Translations under genes and position numbers: made by a program | In this document: positions 9,833 to 18,671 of the stretch, piece after piece | Numbering within the stretch: the stretch's first letter is position 1 | How the letters are laid out: the number at the start of each line of letters is the position of its first letter | The notes under the pieces: generated by a model | The model's input: only the letters and a program-made list of their open reading frames with translations | Told to the model about the DNA's origin: nothing | The model's database searches: none | From: Chromera velia | Taxonomy: Eukaryota; Sar; Chromeraceae | Reading direction: 5' to 3' | DNA: 27,500 nt | NCBI GenBank assembly: GCA_018398765.1 | Contig: JAHBMJ010001600.1 | Coordinates: 1-27,500 of the forward strand

Positions 9833-10998
9833 TGTACATATCTTGATTTTTTAACATAAACATGCGTGTGAAAAGCTTTTTGAAATTTTTCATAACAATT
9901 TTTTTCAAATTCTTTTTAAGACTATGGTTTTGAGGTCCATAATCAAGAATTCTTTTCTTCCATGTCTAGTTCCATGTGGCGAGTTTCAAGTTGTTCGTTC
10001 TTCCGTCCATTTACAAATTAACTGTGGGTATGGTTTGCCTGTCATACCGCGAGCCGTCTCGGCTTTAATTACATAAGCGCACGGACAGACAGGGAGAATG
10101 CATGTGCAAGAATTAATGTTCGCTTAGACTCTTTTCCTCTCTCACACACTGACGCAGGCACATATATACACTCACTCGCACACTCACACACGCAGGGAAG
10201 CCGTTTCGGCCGCGTCGCGTCAATTTTGCGATACCGTCACACTTTTCCTTTCCCTTCATTCAAGCTCAAGCAAGTCGATCGATCAGTCGACCGAGCAGCA
10301 TCAGCACTTGTCATCGTGGTACATCCAGTTGTGCTGTTGGCCTCCTGGAGGAGCTTCCGCGTCTGCAGGAATATTCAATTAAATGGAGGAATGTGCGTTT
10401 TGCCGGTGCACTACCACACGTACAGAGTGCGGGAGACCCCCGCGGTCGGAAAAATCGGAGTCAGACTGAAAGCATGGACAAAAGGGGTGTGATCCCTTAT
10501 CTTGCATCATCAGGAATGAAAAAACAAACAATGTGCATGGACAAAAGGCAGTCAAGCTGGATGCATTCAAGAGGTGTCTTTGTAGGCATGACTGGCCGAA
10601 TGTTTGCGTGCAGATTCAGAGAGACATGGAGAGAATTTGACCATCATAGCGCAGGAGCAACTGAAGATTCGCGGGAAAAATACGGGTAGTGTGTTGAGAG
10701 ATGGCAGAGGGCAGATGACAATCAAGTGAACGAGAGAAGATCAAAGAATGAGTCGGACTAAGCAGGACCGAAGAGAGGGTGTGGGAGAGAGCTGAACCAC
10801 AAATGTAGGGTGGTGGGAAGAAGATCGAGAGAGCGAAGACACAGGACCAGTGAAGCGAACGGAGACTGGATCAGAGGAAGGACTTGAGAGAGGAAGGACG
10901 CACCAGCAAGAGGAACGAATGGACGAAGCCACAAAAGAGGGCCTCAAAAAGAGAAAACCAAACACAAACGTTCAGCCAGATAGACAACAGCCAGTGCA
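9833..10998. other. Intergenic region without a supportable gene
   Basis: AT-rich to about 10060, then mixed composition with a CA-rich stretch at about 10140-10200. Short open frames between 10226 and 10690 lack family resemblance, conserved repeats or paired splice sites, and the longest begins at a non-ATG codon. A further exon of the minus-strand E2 gene could lie here, but I could not identify one. Confidence 0.5.
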
Positions 10999-11072
10999 TG
11001 ACGAGACGAGGACGAGACGAGACGAGACGAGACGAGACGAGACCAGACGAGACGAGACGAGACGAGACGAGA
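10999..11072. repeat. (ACGAG)n pentanucleotide microsatellite
   Basis: About fourteen ACGAG units with a few substitutions (GGACGAG, ACCAG). It creates Arg/Asp/Glu-rich or Ser/Arg/Leu-rich open frames on both strands that I regard as artefacts. Confidence 0.95.
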
Positions 11073-11284
11073 GAAGGGAAAGGCGGGTTGCGAAAAAGAA
11101 GCCCAGGTGAGAGATCGATGTGTTGTGCCAAGCATGTACGTGTCAATGCAGACAGGTTACACATAGGGGTCTCCTCGTGGGAAGGAAGACCCTGGACGAT
11201 AATGACCGCATGAATTCCTGGATTCTCGAAGAAAGGCATAAATGCCCTTTTCCTCCTTTCTCTTCATACTCACAAAAGTGCAGT

Positions 11285-11350
11285 CCAAGAAAGAAGAAGA
11301 AGAAGAAAAAGAGGAGGAGGAGGAGGCGGAGGAGGAAGACGAAAAGAAGA
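11285..11350. repeat. Purine (GAA/GGA)n tract downstream of the E2 gene
   Basis: A 60-odd base AAG/GAA then GAGGAG tract. On the minus strand it is a long pyrimidine run just past the E2 stop codon, so it could serve as the polypyrimidine tract of a further 3' exon. I found no convincing exon behind it. Confidence 0.8.
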
Positions 11351-11357
11351 ATTCTTA

Positions 11358-12197
11358 TCACCAATCAAACAAGCATTGTGAAAATAAGTAAAGCACAGAG
11401 ACGTGCAATGACTGACGTGCTGCGTTGTCGAGAGGAATTTTCTTTTCCTTTGCGCTGGAGAGCATGCTCAGAATGGCGAGTGCGATTGCAGATACCGTCA
11501 GTGTGGGTTTCCAGTCTGTGCCGAGAAGATTTAGGCAGATGTCTCCGTTCGTGTACACATGTGGATGTCTTGGGGCTGGTCTGAGGAAGTACACACTGGG
11601 GGGCACGAGGGGGTATTCGTCTGGGAAGACTACCTTCAGTTTGTACGTCTCTTTTTCGTACAGTGTCCCTTCCACCCCCTTGATCGTGATGATCCATGCG
11701 CGAAGATTGGAACCCACAGAGACACGACAGTTGGGAGGGGGGCTCTTGATGAACTCTTTCAGTTCCTGCAGGGAGAGGGGTGAGTGAAGGTGGGGGGGGG
11801 CACTATAGTCAACTTCCTGTCTCCGAGAAGGAGACGGGACTTCAGAATTCGGCATGTGTGACGCATTTGAGGGGCAGGTTCAGCTAGAACACGAAGGAAA
11901 TCAGGCACATGGAAGAGAAAAGAGGGCGAGGATGCATCCATTCAGACGGCAGGCCACGCTTGGGTAGGTGTGGAGGGCCTTGAGAGAAAGGAGACGGACT
12001 TTCTGGATTCTGTAGTTGGGGTTCCCTGGTGTCCATTTGGCCTTCAGGTGGTTCGATGTGGCGTCTGCCTTCTTCTTCCCTCCCGATTTCTTCCCCACTC
12101 CCGGCAAGACGGCGAGTCTTCGTCGAAAGAGAGAGCCGTGAGCGCATCCCGATAGCCACACAAGAAGAAGAAGAGACACACTGTAGAGACACCGCAT
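11358..12197 (-). CDS. UBE2W-type ubiquitin-conjugating enzyme (E2) with plastid-type bipartite leader
   Basis: Exon 1 is 12197-12000 and exon 2 is 11765 down to the stop at 11358, giving 201 aa. The donor is AAA/GTCCGT and the acceptor CCTGCAG, phase 0. Joining them rebuilds the E2 N-terminal helix (YRIQK then ELKEFIKSPPPN). The UBC core follows: GTLYEKETYKLKV, FPDEYPLVPPSVYF, then HPHVYTNGDICLNLL with the catalytic Cys at residue 143 (codon 11537-11535) and DWKPTLTV. HPH in place of HPN and SNG/TNG-x-ICL are typical of UBE2W and plant UBC15-18 enzymes. Residues 1-20 (MRCLYSVSLLLLVWLSGCAH) look like a signal peptide. Residues 21-62 are rich in Arg/Lys with almost no acid, like a transit peptide. 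This suggests delivery to the plastid or periplastid compartment. An alternative donor, GTCAGT at 11416, could replace the last residues; the Trp-Trp tail of UBE2W is not found. An ATG further upstream at 12275 is in frame but would bury the hydrophobic stretch. Confidence 0.82.
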
Positions 12198-12911
12198 GGT
12201 GGTCCTCTCCTCTCCTCTCTTGATCCACCACACGCGTCCTAAAGGGAACCTCCAAGCATCTGAGATCAGTCGCAAAGACGTTCAATCTTCATCATGCTCT
12301 GTGTGAGAACAGTGGGCACTGGGCAGAACGAGGCTGGCGCTGGCGTGTAGGCACAGGAGGTGATCCGGCCCGGATCGCCCCGGAATTTAAGCGAAGCGGG
12401 GGGGCCGTCGTTCCAGGCCGGGCCCGACCATTCACCTGCAGGGCGCGCGGCCCGGCCGGGCCATTATATATAGCGGACCATTAATATGCTCGCACGGAGT
12501 AACAGCTTCGATAAAGGGGGTACTCAAAAACAATGCTGGTACGCAGCAGCGTCGCAGCTCGACAAGGGGAGAAACCGTTCGATCCGATAAACTCTTTAAG
12601 TCTGACTTCTCCATCTGTGTGTTTGAAGTAATTTGCAGTTGCTGTCGGAACAATGGCGGTCAGTTCTTGCCCTGTCCCTGTCTGTTGATCCGTTTCGTGA
12701 CCTGAGCTCAATGAATTTGAACAGCTGCTTCCCCTCCCCCCCTCTTGTTTGCAGGATCGGTTCCTCATCAAGCCGTCTGTTCTTCCTTCAGAGTCAGTCG
12801 CCCTTCCGGCTTTCTCATAGACACTGCTTTCGACTTGCCAGAAATAACCCTCTAATGCCTGTCAATGTGTATTGAGAGTGAGTGTCTGTTCTGTCCTCGT
12901 GTGTGTGCAGC
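12198..12911. promoter_or_regulatory. Head-to-head promoter region between the E2 and RPL7 genes
   Basis: 714 bases separate the two start codons, so the genes probably share a divergent regulatory region. A GC-rich island at about 12360-12465 contains a 14-bp palindrome GGCCCGGCCGGGCC (12449-12462) and a second GGCCGGGCC at 12416. A TATATATA box-like stretch follows at about 12463-12473. The sequence GTGTGTGCAG ends one base before the RPL7 ATG, indicating a 5' UTR intron. I could not place its donor with confidence. Confidence 0.45.
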
Positions 12912-15900
12912 ATGGCTCCTCCGGAGTCTACTCTGAAGAAGAAGGCCAGGGACGACTCTCTTCTCAAGCAGAAGCTCCAGGCCATCAAGGACAAGCGCGG
13001 CGCGTACGCCACTCGTCAGAAGGCCCTTGCCAAGAGGGGCTTCGCTTACGACAAGGAGTACAAGGCAGCTGCCCAGGAAGTCATCGATGCCAAGAGGTCA
13101 GTGGGTCAGTGGGTGCCTGCTTGAGAAGGTCTCATTCAGCCTGTCTCGCTCTGCTCTCCCTCCAATGCCCCTTGTTTTTTATCCCTATTTGTCCCTCCCT
13201 CCCTGGGTCTGCAGAGCTGCTCGTGCCAGCGGTGGATTCTACCGTGAGGCCGAGCCCAAGGTCATCTTCGCCATCCGCATCAAGGGTATCAACAAGATCG
13301 CGCCCAAGCCCAAGAAGGTGCTCCAGCTGTTCAGACTCAGACAGATCCACAACGGAGTCTTCATCAAGGTGGGTTGGCCAGCCTGTCAGGTGATTGAATT
13401 TGCGTAGCTCTATGTCTGAGAAGGTCAATTTGAGGTAGCGACAAAAATCGAACGGACCAGAGCCCAGTGGCCGGGGTGGTGGTGGCGGGTGAAAAGAGAC
13501 GTCTTTGTCGGATTGGGAGGCCAGCTTTTCGCTCCTGTGCTGATTCACGCGAGAAGAGGAGAGAAAAGGGCTTACAGGCACCGAGGAGGTGAATGGAATG
13601 AAGCGGAGGAGGAAGGGGACGGAGTGAGAGGGGGTGGAGACGATGTGACGTGTTTTTTTTTTTCTGGAGATCAGTATCTGCACTCAAGTAGAACGATTGG
13701 AGAAGTGTGGTAATTGTTCCAATATTCACGTCTTTCTTTGATTGGCACAGTCACGAACTGGAGTTGTTGGTACTGACTGCATTGATTGAACGTGCGATTT
13801 GCAGGTGAACACTGCCACCAAGCAGATGCTCAAGCTTATCGAGCCCTTCATCGCCTACGGGTAAGGAGCAGAGGAAGATTGGGCATTTGGGGGGACAGAG
13901 AACGGGGGGGAGGTGTGGCGATCGTCTTGTTTTCTAAGGAGACCCCTACACTTCCTTTTTTTTCGATGCTTTGTGCGTCGCAAAGTGGAAGGGGCGACGA
14001 ATTCCGTGAGGCCAAGCACACGTTTTTTCATTTCTGATTTTTTGTTCTTGCAGATACCCCAGCCTCTCCACCGTCCGCCAGCTCCTCTACAAGCGTGGCT
14101 TCGGTGAGTGACGCACGCAAACAGAAGCGGAATGGAGAAGTGGCGAGAGAATGAGGAATAAGGCGACAGGCCTGACTGGTGCCGTTCATTTTTCTCTCAG
14201 TTCGTTTTTTCTTCCCGTCTTCTTCCCTCCAGAAGAAGCTGTACCCTTCTGTCGCACTTCTGGTCCTTCGGTGGCTTCGTCTCACATGTCCCCCTGTGGT
14301 TACGTGCTTTCCGGAAGGTTTCTGTCTTTTTTTTTGTGCAACTCGCGCGGTTTTGTGTGGATGTTTCTCTCTTTCAGGCAAGGTGAACAAGCAGCGCATC
14401 CCTCTCCGTGACAACACCACCATCGCCGATAACCTCGGCAAGGTCAGTCTTCCTTCCTAGCCTCTCTGTTTGGTTGTTTGTTGTTTGTTTATGTTTGTCT
14501 TTGTATGCATGTGTGTTTGCCGTCAAGCCATACAACTGGGAGTTGGGATGACGACAGGGACTGCTACACCGAAGAGGGGCATCCGGTCAGGGAGGGCTTT
14601 GTGGGCAATCCGGAATCTCGGAAAGACGCAGGGAGGACCCAGAGAAGCTGCCTGTCTTTGTGAGCGGAGGAGAGGTGAAGGTTCCTGCTCTGGGACGGAC
14701 GGGAAGAGAATGAGGAGACGGTACTGACCTTGAGAGGGCTACCTAAGGTGCCTTTCTTGGAGTTGGCTTGCAATCCGGGTGATGGCAATGATTTCTGAGG
14801 GGTCTCCCGCAGCTTCTGTTTTGGCTTTTGGTTTTGCAGGATCAAGCCTGCCCTGCCTTAGAGCGTTTGTTTTTCTGCGGTAGCAGCCGGGCAGGGAGAG
14901 GACAAAATGGAATCGGGGGGACTAATGGCACCGGAGGAGGGGGGGGGGGAACTATGTGTCTGTTGGAAGTTGAAGATGAGGGGGGAAGACCAGATGACTT
15001 AGTGGTGGCTCCTGGACCTTATCTATATAGATTTTCAAGCACATGCCATTCTCTGGAGCTCTTCTCTTCATATCCATCCCATTCTCTGGAGCTCTTCTCT
15101 TCAGGTCCATGCCATTCTCTGGAGCTCTTCTCTTCATATCCATGCCATTCCCTGGAGCTCTTCTCTTCATATCCATGCCATTCCCTGTCTGCACATCTCT
15201 GATTGACACCTCTTATTTTCAGTCCCTCTGTGTGTTCTCCCTTCTTTGCCGCCACCATCTGCCCGACCCTCTCCTTCCGCCTGCTCCCCCCGCTTTTTCT
15301 ATTCCCTCCTGTCCACCCTGGTTTGCCTGTTTCTGTCCTTCTTTGCTTATTTGTGTTTTGCTCCCTGTGGTCTTTCTCCTGGGATTTCCTGTCGGGTGTC
15401 TTCTTCTGCTGTCTTTCGATCCGTCTGTTCATCCTCCTCCTCCTTTTGGTCCCTCACACTCTCTTTCCGTTATCTCCCCGCCCCTTACATGCTTATCCCC
15501 TTGGTTTGTCTGAAGACTCCTGCCTTCTTTGTCCTTCCGGTGCCTTTCTGTTGCTTCGACACGTCCGCTTGCTCCTGATTCCTGCGTCTTCGTCACCTTT
15601 TTTCTCTTCTTACATGCTTTGCCCGCCTTTTCCCACCGTCTGTCGCCCGCCCACATTCTTTTCGCGCAGTTTTCGCCCTATCCCCTTGTATCTCTCCCCT
15701 GACTGGAGCGGTATCTTCCTTCCAAAGCCTCTGTGCTTTCCCTGTCCTCTCATTTTTTTATTTTTTTTCCTTTTCCATCCGCTGCCCCAACCGCATGCAC
15801 CCGCCTCGCATTTCCCTGAGCGTCGTTTTCTGTTGTCTTCTTGCTCTGTCCCTGCTATTTCTCCTCATTTTGTATCCATCTGTTCTTTTCTGCTGCTGTC

Positions 15901-16180
15901 TGTTCCCGGCTCACACATGAGTGTGTCTATCGATGCACCCCTCCATTCACCTTTCCCTGTCCACTTGCAGTGCGGCATTGAGGGTATGGAGGATCTCGTC
16001 CACGAGATTGTCACCTGCGGCCCCCACTTCAAGGAGGCCACCAACTTCCTCTGGCCCTTCAAGCTGAACCCCCCCAAGGGAGGGTATGTCTCCAAGAGAC
16101 ACGGATACAACGAGATCAGAGGGGGAGACTGGGGCAACCGCGAGGATCTGATCAACCAGATGGTCAAGAAGATGAACTAA
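12912..16180 (+). CDS. RPL7: 60S ribosomal protein L7 (uL30), six coding exons, 239 aa
   Basis: Cytosolic large-subunit ribosomal protein. Exons: 12912-13096, 13215-13368, 13805-13860, 14054-14103, 14378-14442, 15971-16180. They total 720 nt, and every junction keeps frame. The N-terminus is the basic extension of eukaryotic L7 ([15 protein letters not shown], then [20 protein letters not shown]). The L30-type core follows ([55 protein letters not shown], then [19 protein letters not shown]). The C-terminal part includes [27 protein letters not shown] and ends in INQMVKKMN. Length matches the usual 240-250 aa. Codon use is strongly biased to C/G-ending codons, as expected for a highly expressed gene. 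Intron 5 is 1528 bp, far longer than the others, and contains a minisatellite and a pyrimidine-rich stretch. A candidate AATAAA poly(A) signal lies near 16422. The start sits directly behind a GTGCAG acceptor, implying a spliced 5' UTR. Confidence 0.97.
15043..15192. repeat. 33-bp minisatellite, about 4.5 copies, in RPL7 intron 5
   Basis: Units start at 15043, 15076, 15109, 15142 and a partial one at 15175. Consensus begins ATGCCATTCTCTGGAGCTCT and ends TTCATATCC, with few substitutions. The 33-bp period is a multiple of three, so both strands stay open, but the block lies inside an intron of a conserved gene. Confidence 0.95.
15230..15900. other. Pyrimidine-rich tract filling the 3' half of RPL7 intron 5
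   Basis: The plus strand is overwhelmingly C and T for about 670 bases. This leaves a continuous open frame that runs into the real last exon by chance. No conserved protein or small RNA signature was recognised in it. Confidence 0.7.
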
Positions 16181-16625
16181 GCAGCGCGCGGTTTGGTTCA
16201 GTGGATGGAGGGCGTGGCATGTTGAGGAAGGAGAGGGGAAATGTGGGGTGGTTGAAGTTATTTAATCAGTAGTTGAGCCCTGCAAACTCCTGCAGTTTCT
16301 CGTGCTTCCGTTTCGGAAGTCAGAAACAACTTTCCTTCCTTATGGCCAAAGATACTTTCGACAGCTTCTGCAACAAAAAAAAATATACAGAAACGATCAT
16401 ATTATAATAGTTATTGGATGAAATAAAATGAATTGAAATGAGACTTGCGATTAATATTATGTTCTAGCTGTTCTTCCAGCGAAGTTTCATTTCAGTGAAC
16501 ACATGCACTAGTACATCATACACGTACTGTATGTCGATCATATCATAGTACATGAATAAGTTGAAGCTTAGCTATACGCACTATATTATAGCCTAGATCA
16601 TAGCTATAGTCTATATACAATACAT
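16181..16625. other. RPL7 3' UTR and AT-rich flank
   Basis: The first ~150 bases are the probable 3' UTR; part of it (GCAGCGCGCGGTTTG..., GTTGAGCCCTG) recurs in the pseudogene near 22880-22990. AATAAA at about 16422 is a candidate poly(A) signal. Beyond it the DNA is AT-rich with no gene seen. Confidence 0.55.
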
Positions 16626-17164
16626 CAATCCTGTAGGGTTACATAATCACTTTTTTTAAAATGTTTTGTTACACATTGTTTTGTTACTAGTTTTATTACA
16701 CATTTTAATAAAATTTTGATGAATGAATTAGTACACACTTTAGTGTGCAGTAATTCAAACTATTACTTTTAGGAATACATTAAGTACACACTTAATTTAG
16801 TGTGCATTGATTCAAACTATCACTTTTAGGAATGCATTCTTATACTTAGTCTTACACACTTAAATGTGACACTTTAGTGTGTATTAATTTTATGTTTCAT
16901 TTTCATCTTCTTCTTCTTCTTCAGGATGGTTTGAAGGTACTGCTTTTGGAGCAATGGTGTCGTCAGTAACGCGGCAAAGAAAACTTTTGAGCACTGGAGG
17001 CAAGGGTAAAAAGAACAAAGACGGGAGTAGGGGGGATGCCGTGAGAGAGACGGTGGATTTGTCTAGAATTATTGTAGACTAATTGTTACACACTTTTATG
17101 TGTAACAAGGGGGGGGTCAGGGGTAATTGTTACACATTTAACTTTGTGTAATACTACAGGATTG
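16626..17164. mobile_element. TIR element (539 bp) with an internal coding-like exon
   Basis: The ends are inverted: CAATCCTGTAG at 16626-16636 and CTACAGGATTG at 17154-17164, followed inward by TTACA/TGTAA at matching spacing. No target-site duplication is visible. The interior is packed with TTACACA/TGTGTAA motifs and contains a 53-bp direct duplication (about 16731-16783 and 16784-16836). Between these AT-rich arms, 16925-17082 has a different, coding-like composition and follows a (CTT)n-CAG acceptor. Confidence 0.6.
16925..17082 (+). CDS. Coding-like terminal exon inside the TIR element
   Basis: Behind a strong polypyrimidine tract and TTCAG (16921-16924), one frame stays open for 52 codons to TAA at 17080-17082. 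It reads WFEGTAFGAMVSSVTRQRKL, then STGGKGKKNKDGSRG and a tail ending ETVDLSRIIVD. The composition (Lys/Gly/Ser-rich, balanced GC) contrasts with the AT-rich arms on both sides. It may be the last exon of a degenerate transposase, or of a host gene captured by the element. No family is recognised and no upstream exon was found. Confidence 0.35.
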
Positions 17165-17787
17165 GCCCTGGTGTACTAATATGCAGAATATATTACGTTT
17201 CATAGTATTACCTAGAGTATTACGCTAGCTAGAGTGTTGCCGTGTGTTGCAGTCTAGGTTGCAGTGTTGCGTAGAGTGCATAAAGTGTTTTAAAAAAAAG
17301 CTAGGCCGGACATGCTAGGAACAGACTTAAAACTTGAATGCTTCCCCTCCCATTACGCTAGCTAGATATTATATTGTATTAATTTGTATAAACTTTTTTA
17401 ATGAAGTAAAAGTAGGTAACATAAAAAAGTTTATTTTTTACTTGTTATGTACAACTTGAACACTGTTAGTTAATTAATTGTAAGGTACATCGAGTCTGCT
17501 AGATTATAAGTTATTTCTTTAACTACTTTTTAGTTTTAGTTTGGGCTAGTAGTTTGGGCTGTAACAATTAATTTACCGATAGTAATTTACTAACAAATGA
17601 CCGCCGGTCACCGATCTAGGCCACAAGCTATATAGACGTCGATTAATTGAAGAAAAAAAAATATTTAATTCTAGATTTAATTATTCCAAAACCCTTGTAT
17701 ATAAGCTTTATTTTTTCTTTCTTTATTAATGATGTATATAACTGTTGTTTGGCTCTTAATTGCACAAGCGTTAACGTAGTATAGACT
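17165..17787. other. AT-rich intergenic region with a 15-bp direct repeat pair
   Basis: No gene is seen. ATTACGCTAGCTAGA occurs at 17219-17233 and again at 17352-17366, bracketing 118 bp that might be a short insertion with target-site duplication. The related string AACGCTAGGT flanks the element at 9295-9821. Confidence 0.5.
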
Positions 17788-17987
17788 CAACGACCAAACC
17801 AACGACGAGAGTGTCTGGATTTGGCGAGTTGATGAAGGAGGACGCTGTGGCCAGTGGCAAGCCGAACAAGCACTGGAGAGGCGCTCCCTGTACATGACTG
17901 AGTGCTCAAACGGGGACGGAGACGGAGACAGAAAATGAGATCGAAGGAGACGGAGACGGGGAAAGAGGGGACCGACTTCGAAAAGAA
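17788..17987 (+). repeat. Dispersed repeat A, copy 1 (~200 bp)
   Basis: The block from CAACGACC to the end of ACCGACTTCGAAAAGAA is clearly homologous, by eye at roughly 85% or more, to 22547-22753 in the same orientation. One plus-strand frame reads through copy 1 (DESVWIWRVDEGG, then LERRSLYMTECSNGDGDGD). In copy 2 the same frame is preserved apart from one stop codon, so the repeat may descend from coding sequence. GA-rich ends differ in length between copies. Confidence 0.85.
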
Positions 17988-18671
17988 GAGGGGGGGGGGC
18001 TGAGGAAGTCCGGGGGGTGCGTACATCAACAATCAGGTTGGTAGTCAATGTCTTTTGGGGAGTAAAATTCGATGTGGTTCTGTCACGTGTTTCAGGGGAA
18101 GACAGGAAACAGTGCCAGGCCGGGAAGAAAGCAGAAATGAAGAAATGAAGAAAAGAAAGAATACAGAAGTGAAATGGACTGAAATGATTGTACAGGGATG
18201 ACTTCAAGCACTCAATTGACTCGTGAGAGAGCGCTTTCAGCTTTCAATGTCTGCGCTTCTGGATGGATGGATGGATGGATGGATGGATGGATGAAATTCT
18301 TTCTCTTTCTTGTTGGACCGTCTCCGCTTTTGCCCTTGATTCTCCTCCACCCTCCTCCACGTTCGTGTGCTGATGGAAATTTGTAAGTTGGTCTGTGTGT
18401 TTCCCCTCAGTTTCTTCTGCCTTCCGGGAAGAGTCTGAGTTTGTCCGTTGAAGTCTGTCAACTTAAAGAAATGAGTTTCTGGGCCAAAAAGAAGAGCGCG
18501 GGACAAGCAAGGGAAGCGAGACGAGAGAGGAGGTTCATTCATTCTTTTATTCAACTTCTCTTTCACTTTCTCCTCGTCATTCTGCTCACAGATGAGCAAA
18601 ACCGAATTAGGACCAAAAGATGAGAAAGAATTTGAGAGCCCCCTGCCTTCATGATCGCACGCATTGCCAAT
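17988..18671. other. Intergenic region with (GGAT)n microsatellite
   Basis: A (GGAT)8 tract lies at about 18261-18292. On the minus strand, 18579-18500 shows a TGAGCAG acceptor followed by NDEEKVKEKLNKRMNEPP, which looks coding and might be a downstream exon of the 18672-19355 gene. No donor of matching phase was found, so I do not call it. Confidence 0.45.

Noticed and set aside
10226-10492. Plus-strand 88-codon open frame
   Set aside because: It starts at a non-ATG codon and shows no family, signal or splice feature.
10850-11239. Frames rich in Asp-Glu-Thr-Arg-Arg or Ser-Arg-Leu-Val-Ser
   Set aside because: They are translations of the (ACGAG)n microsatellite; no domain or splice support.
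14750-14810. C/D-box snoRNA-like words (GTGATGGCAATGATTTCTGA) in RPL7 intron 5
   Set aside because: Box order and spacing are poor and no terminal stem is visible; the match is too weak to call.
15043-15192. CRISPR-like array of regular repeats
   Set aside because: Units are contiguous 33-bp tandem copies without unique spacers, inside a eukaryotic intron.
15203-16180. A 325-codon plus-strand open frame
   Set aside because: It runs through the pyrimidine-rich RPL7 intron 5 into the real last exon. The CTTGCAG acceptor at 15970 and the conserved L7 sequence mark only 15971-16180 as coding.
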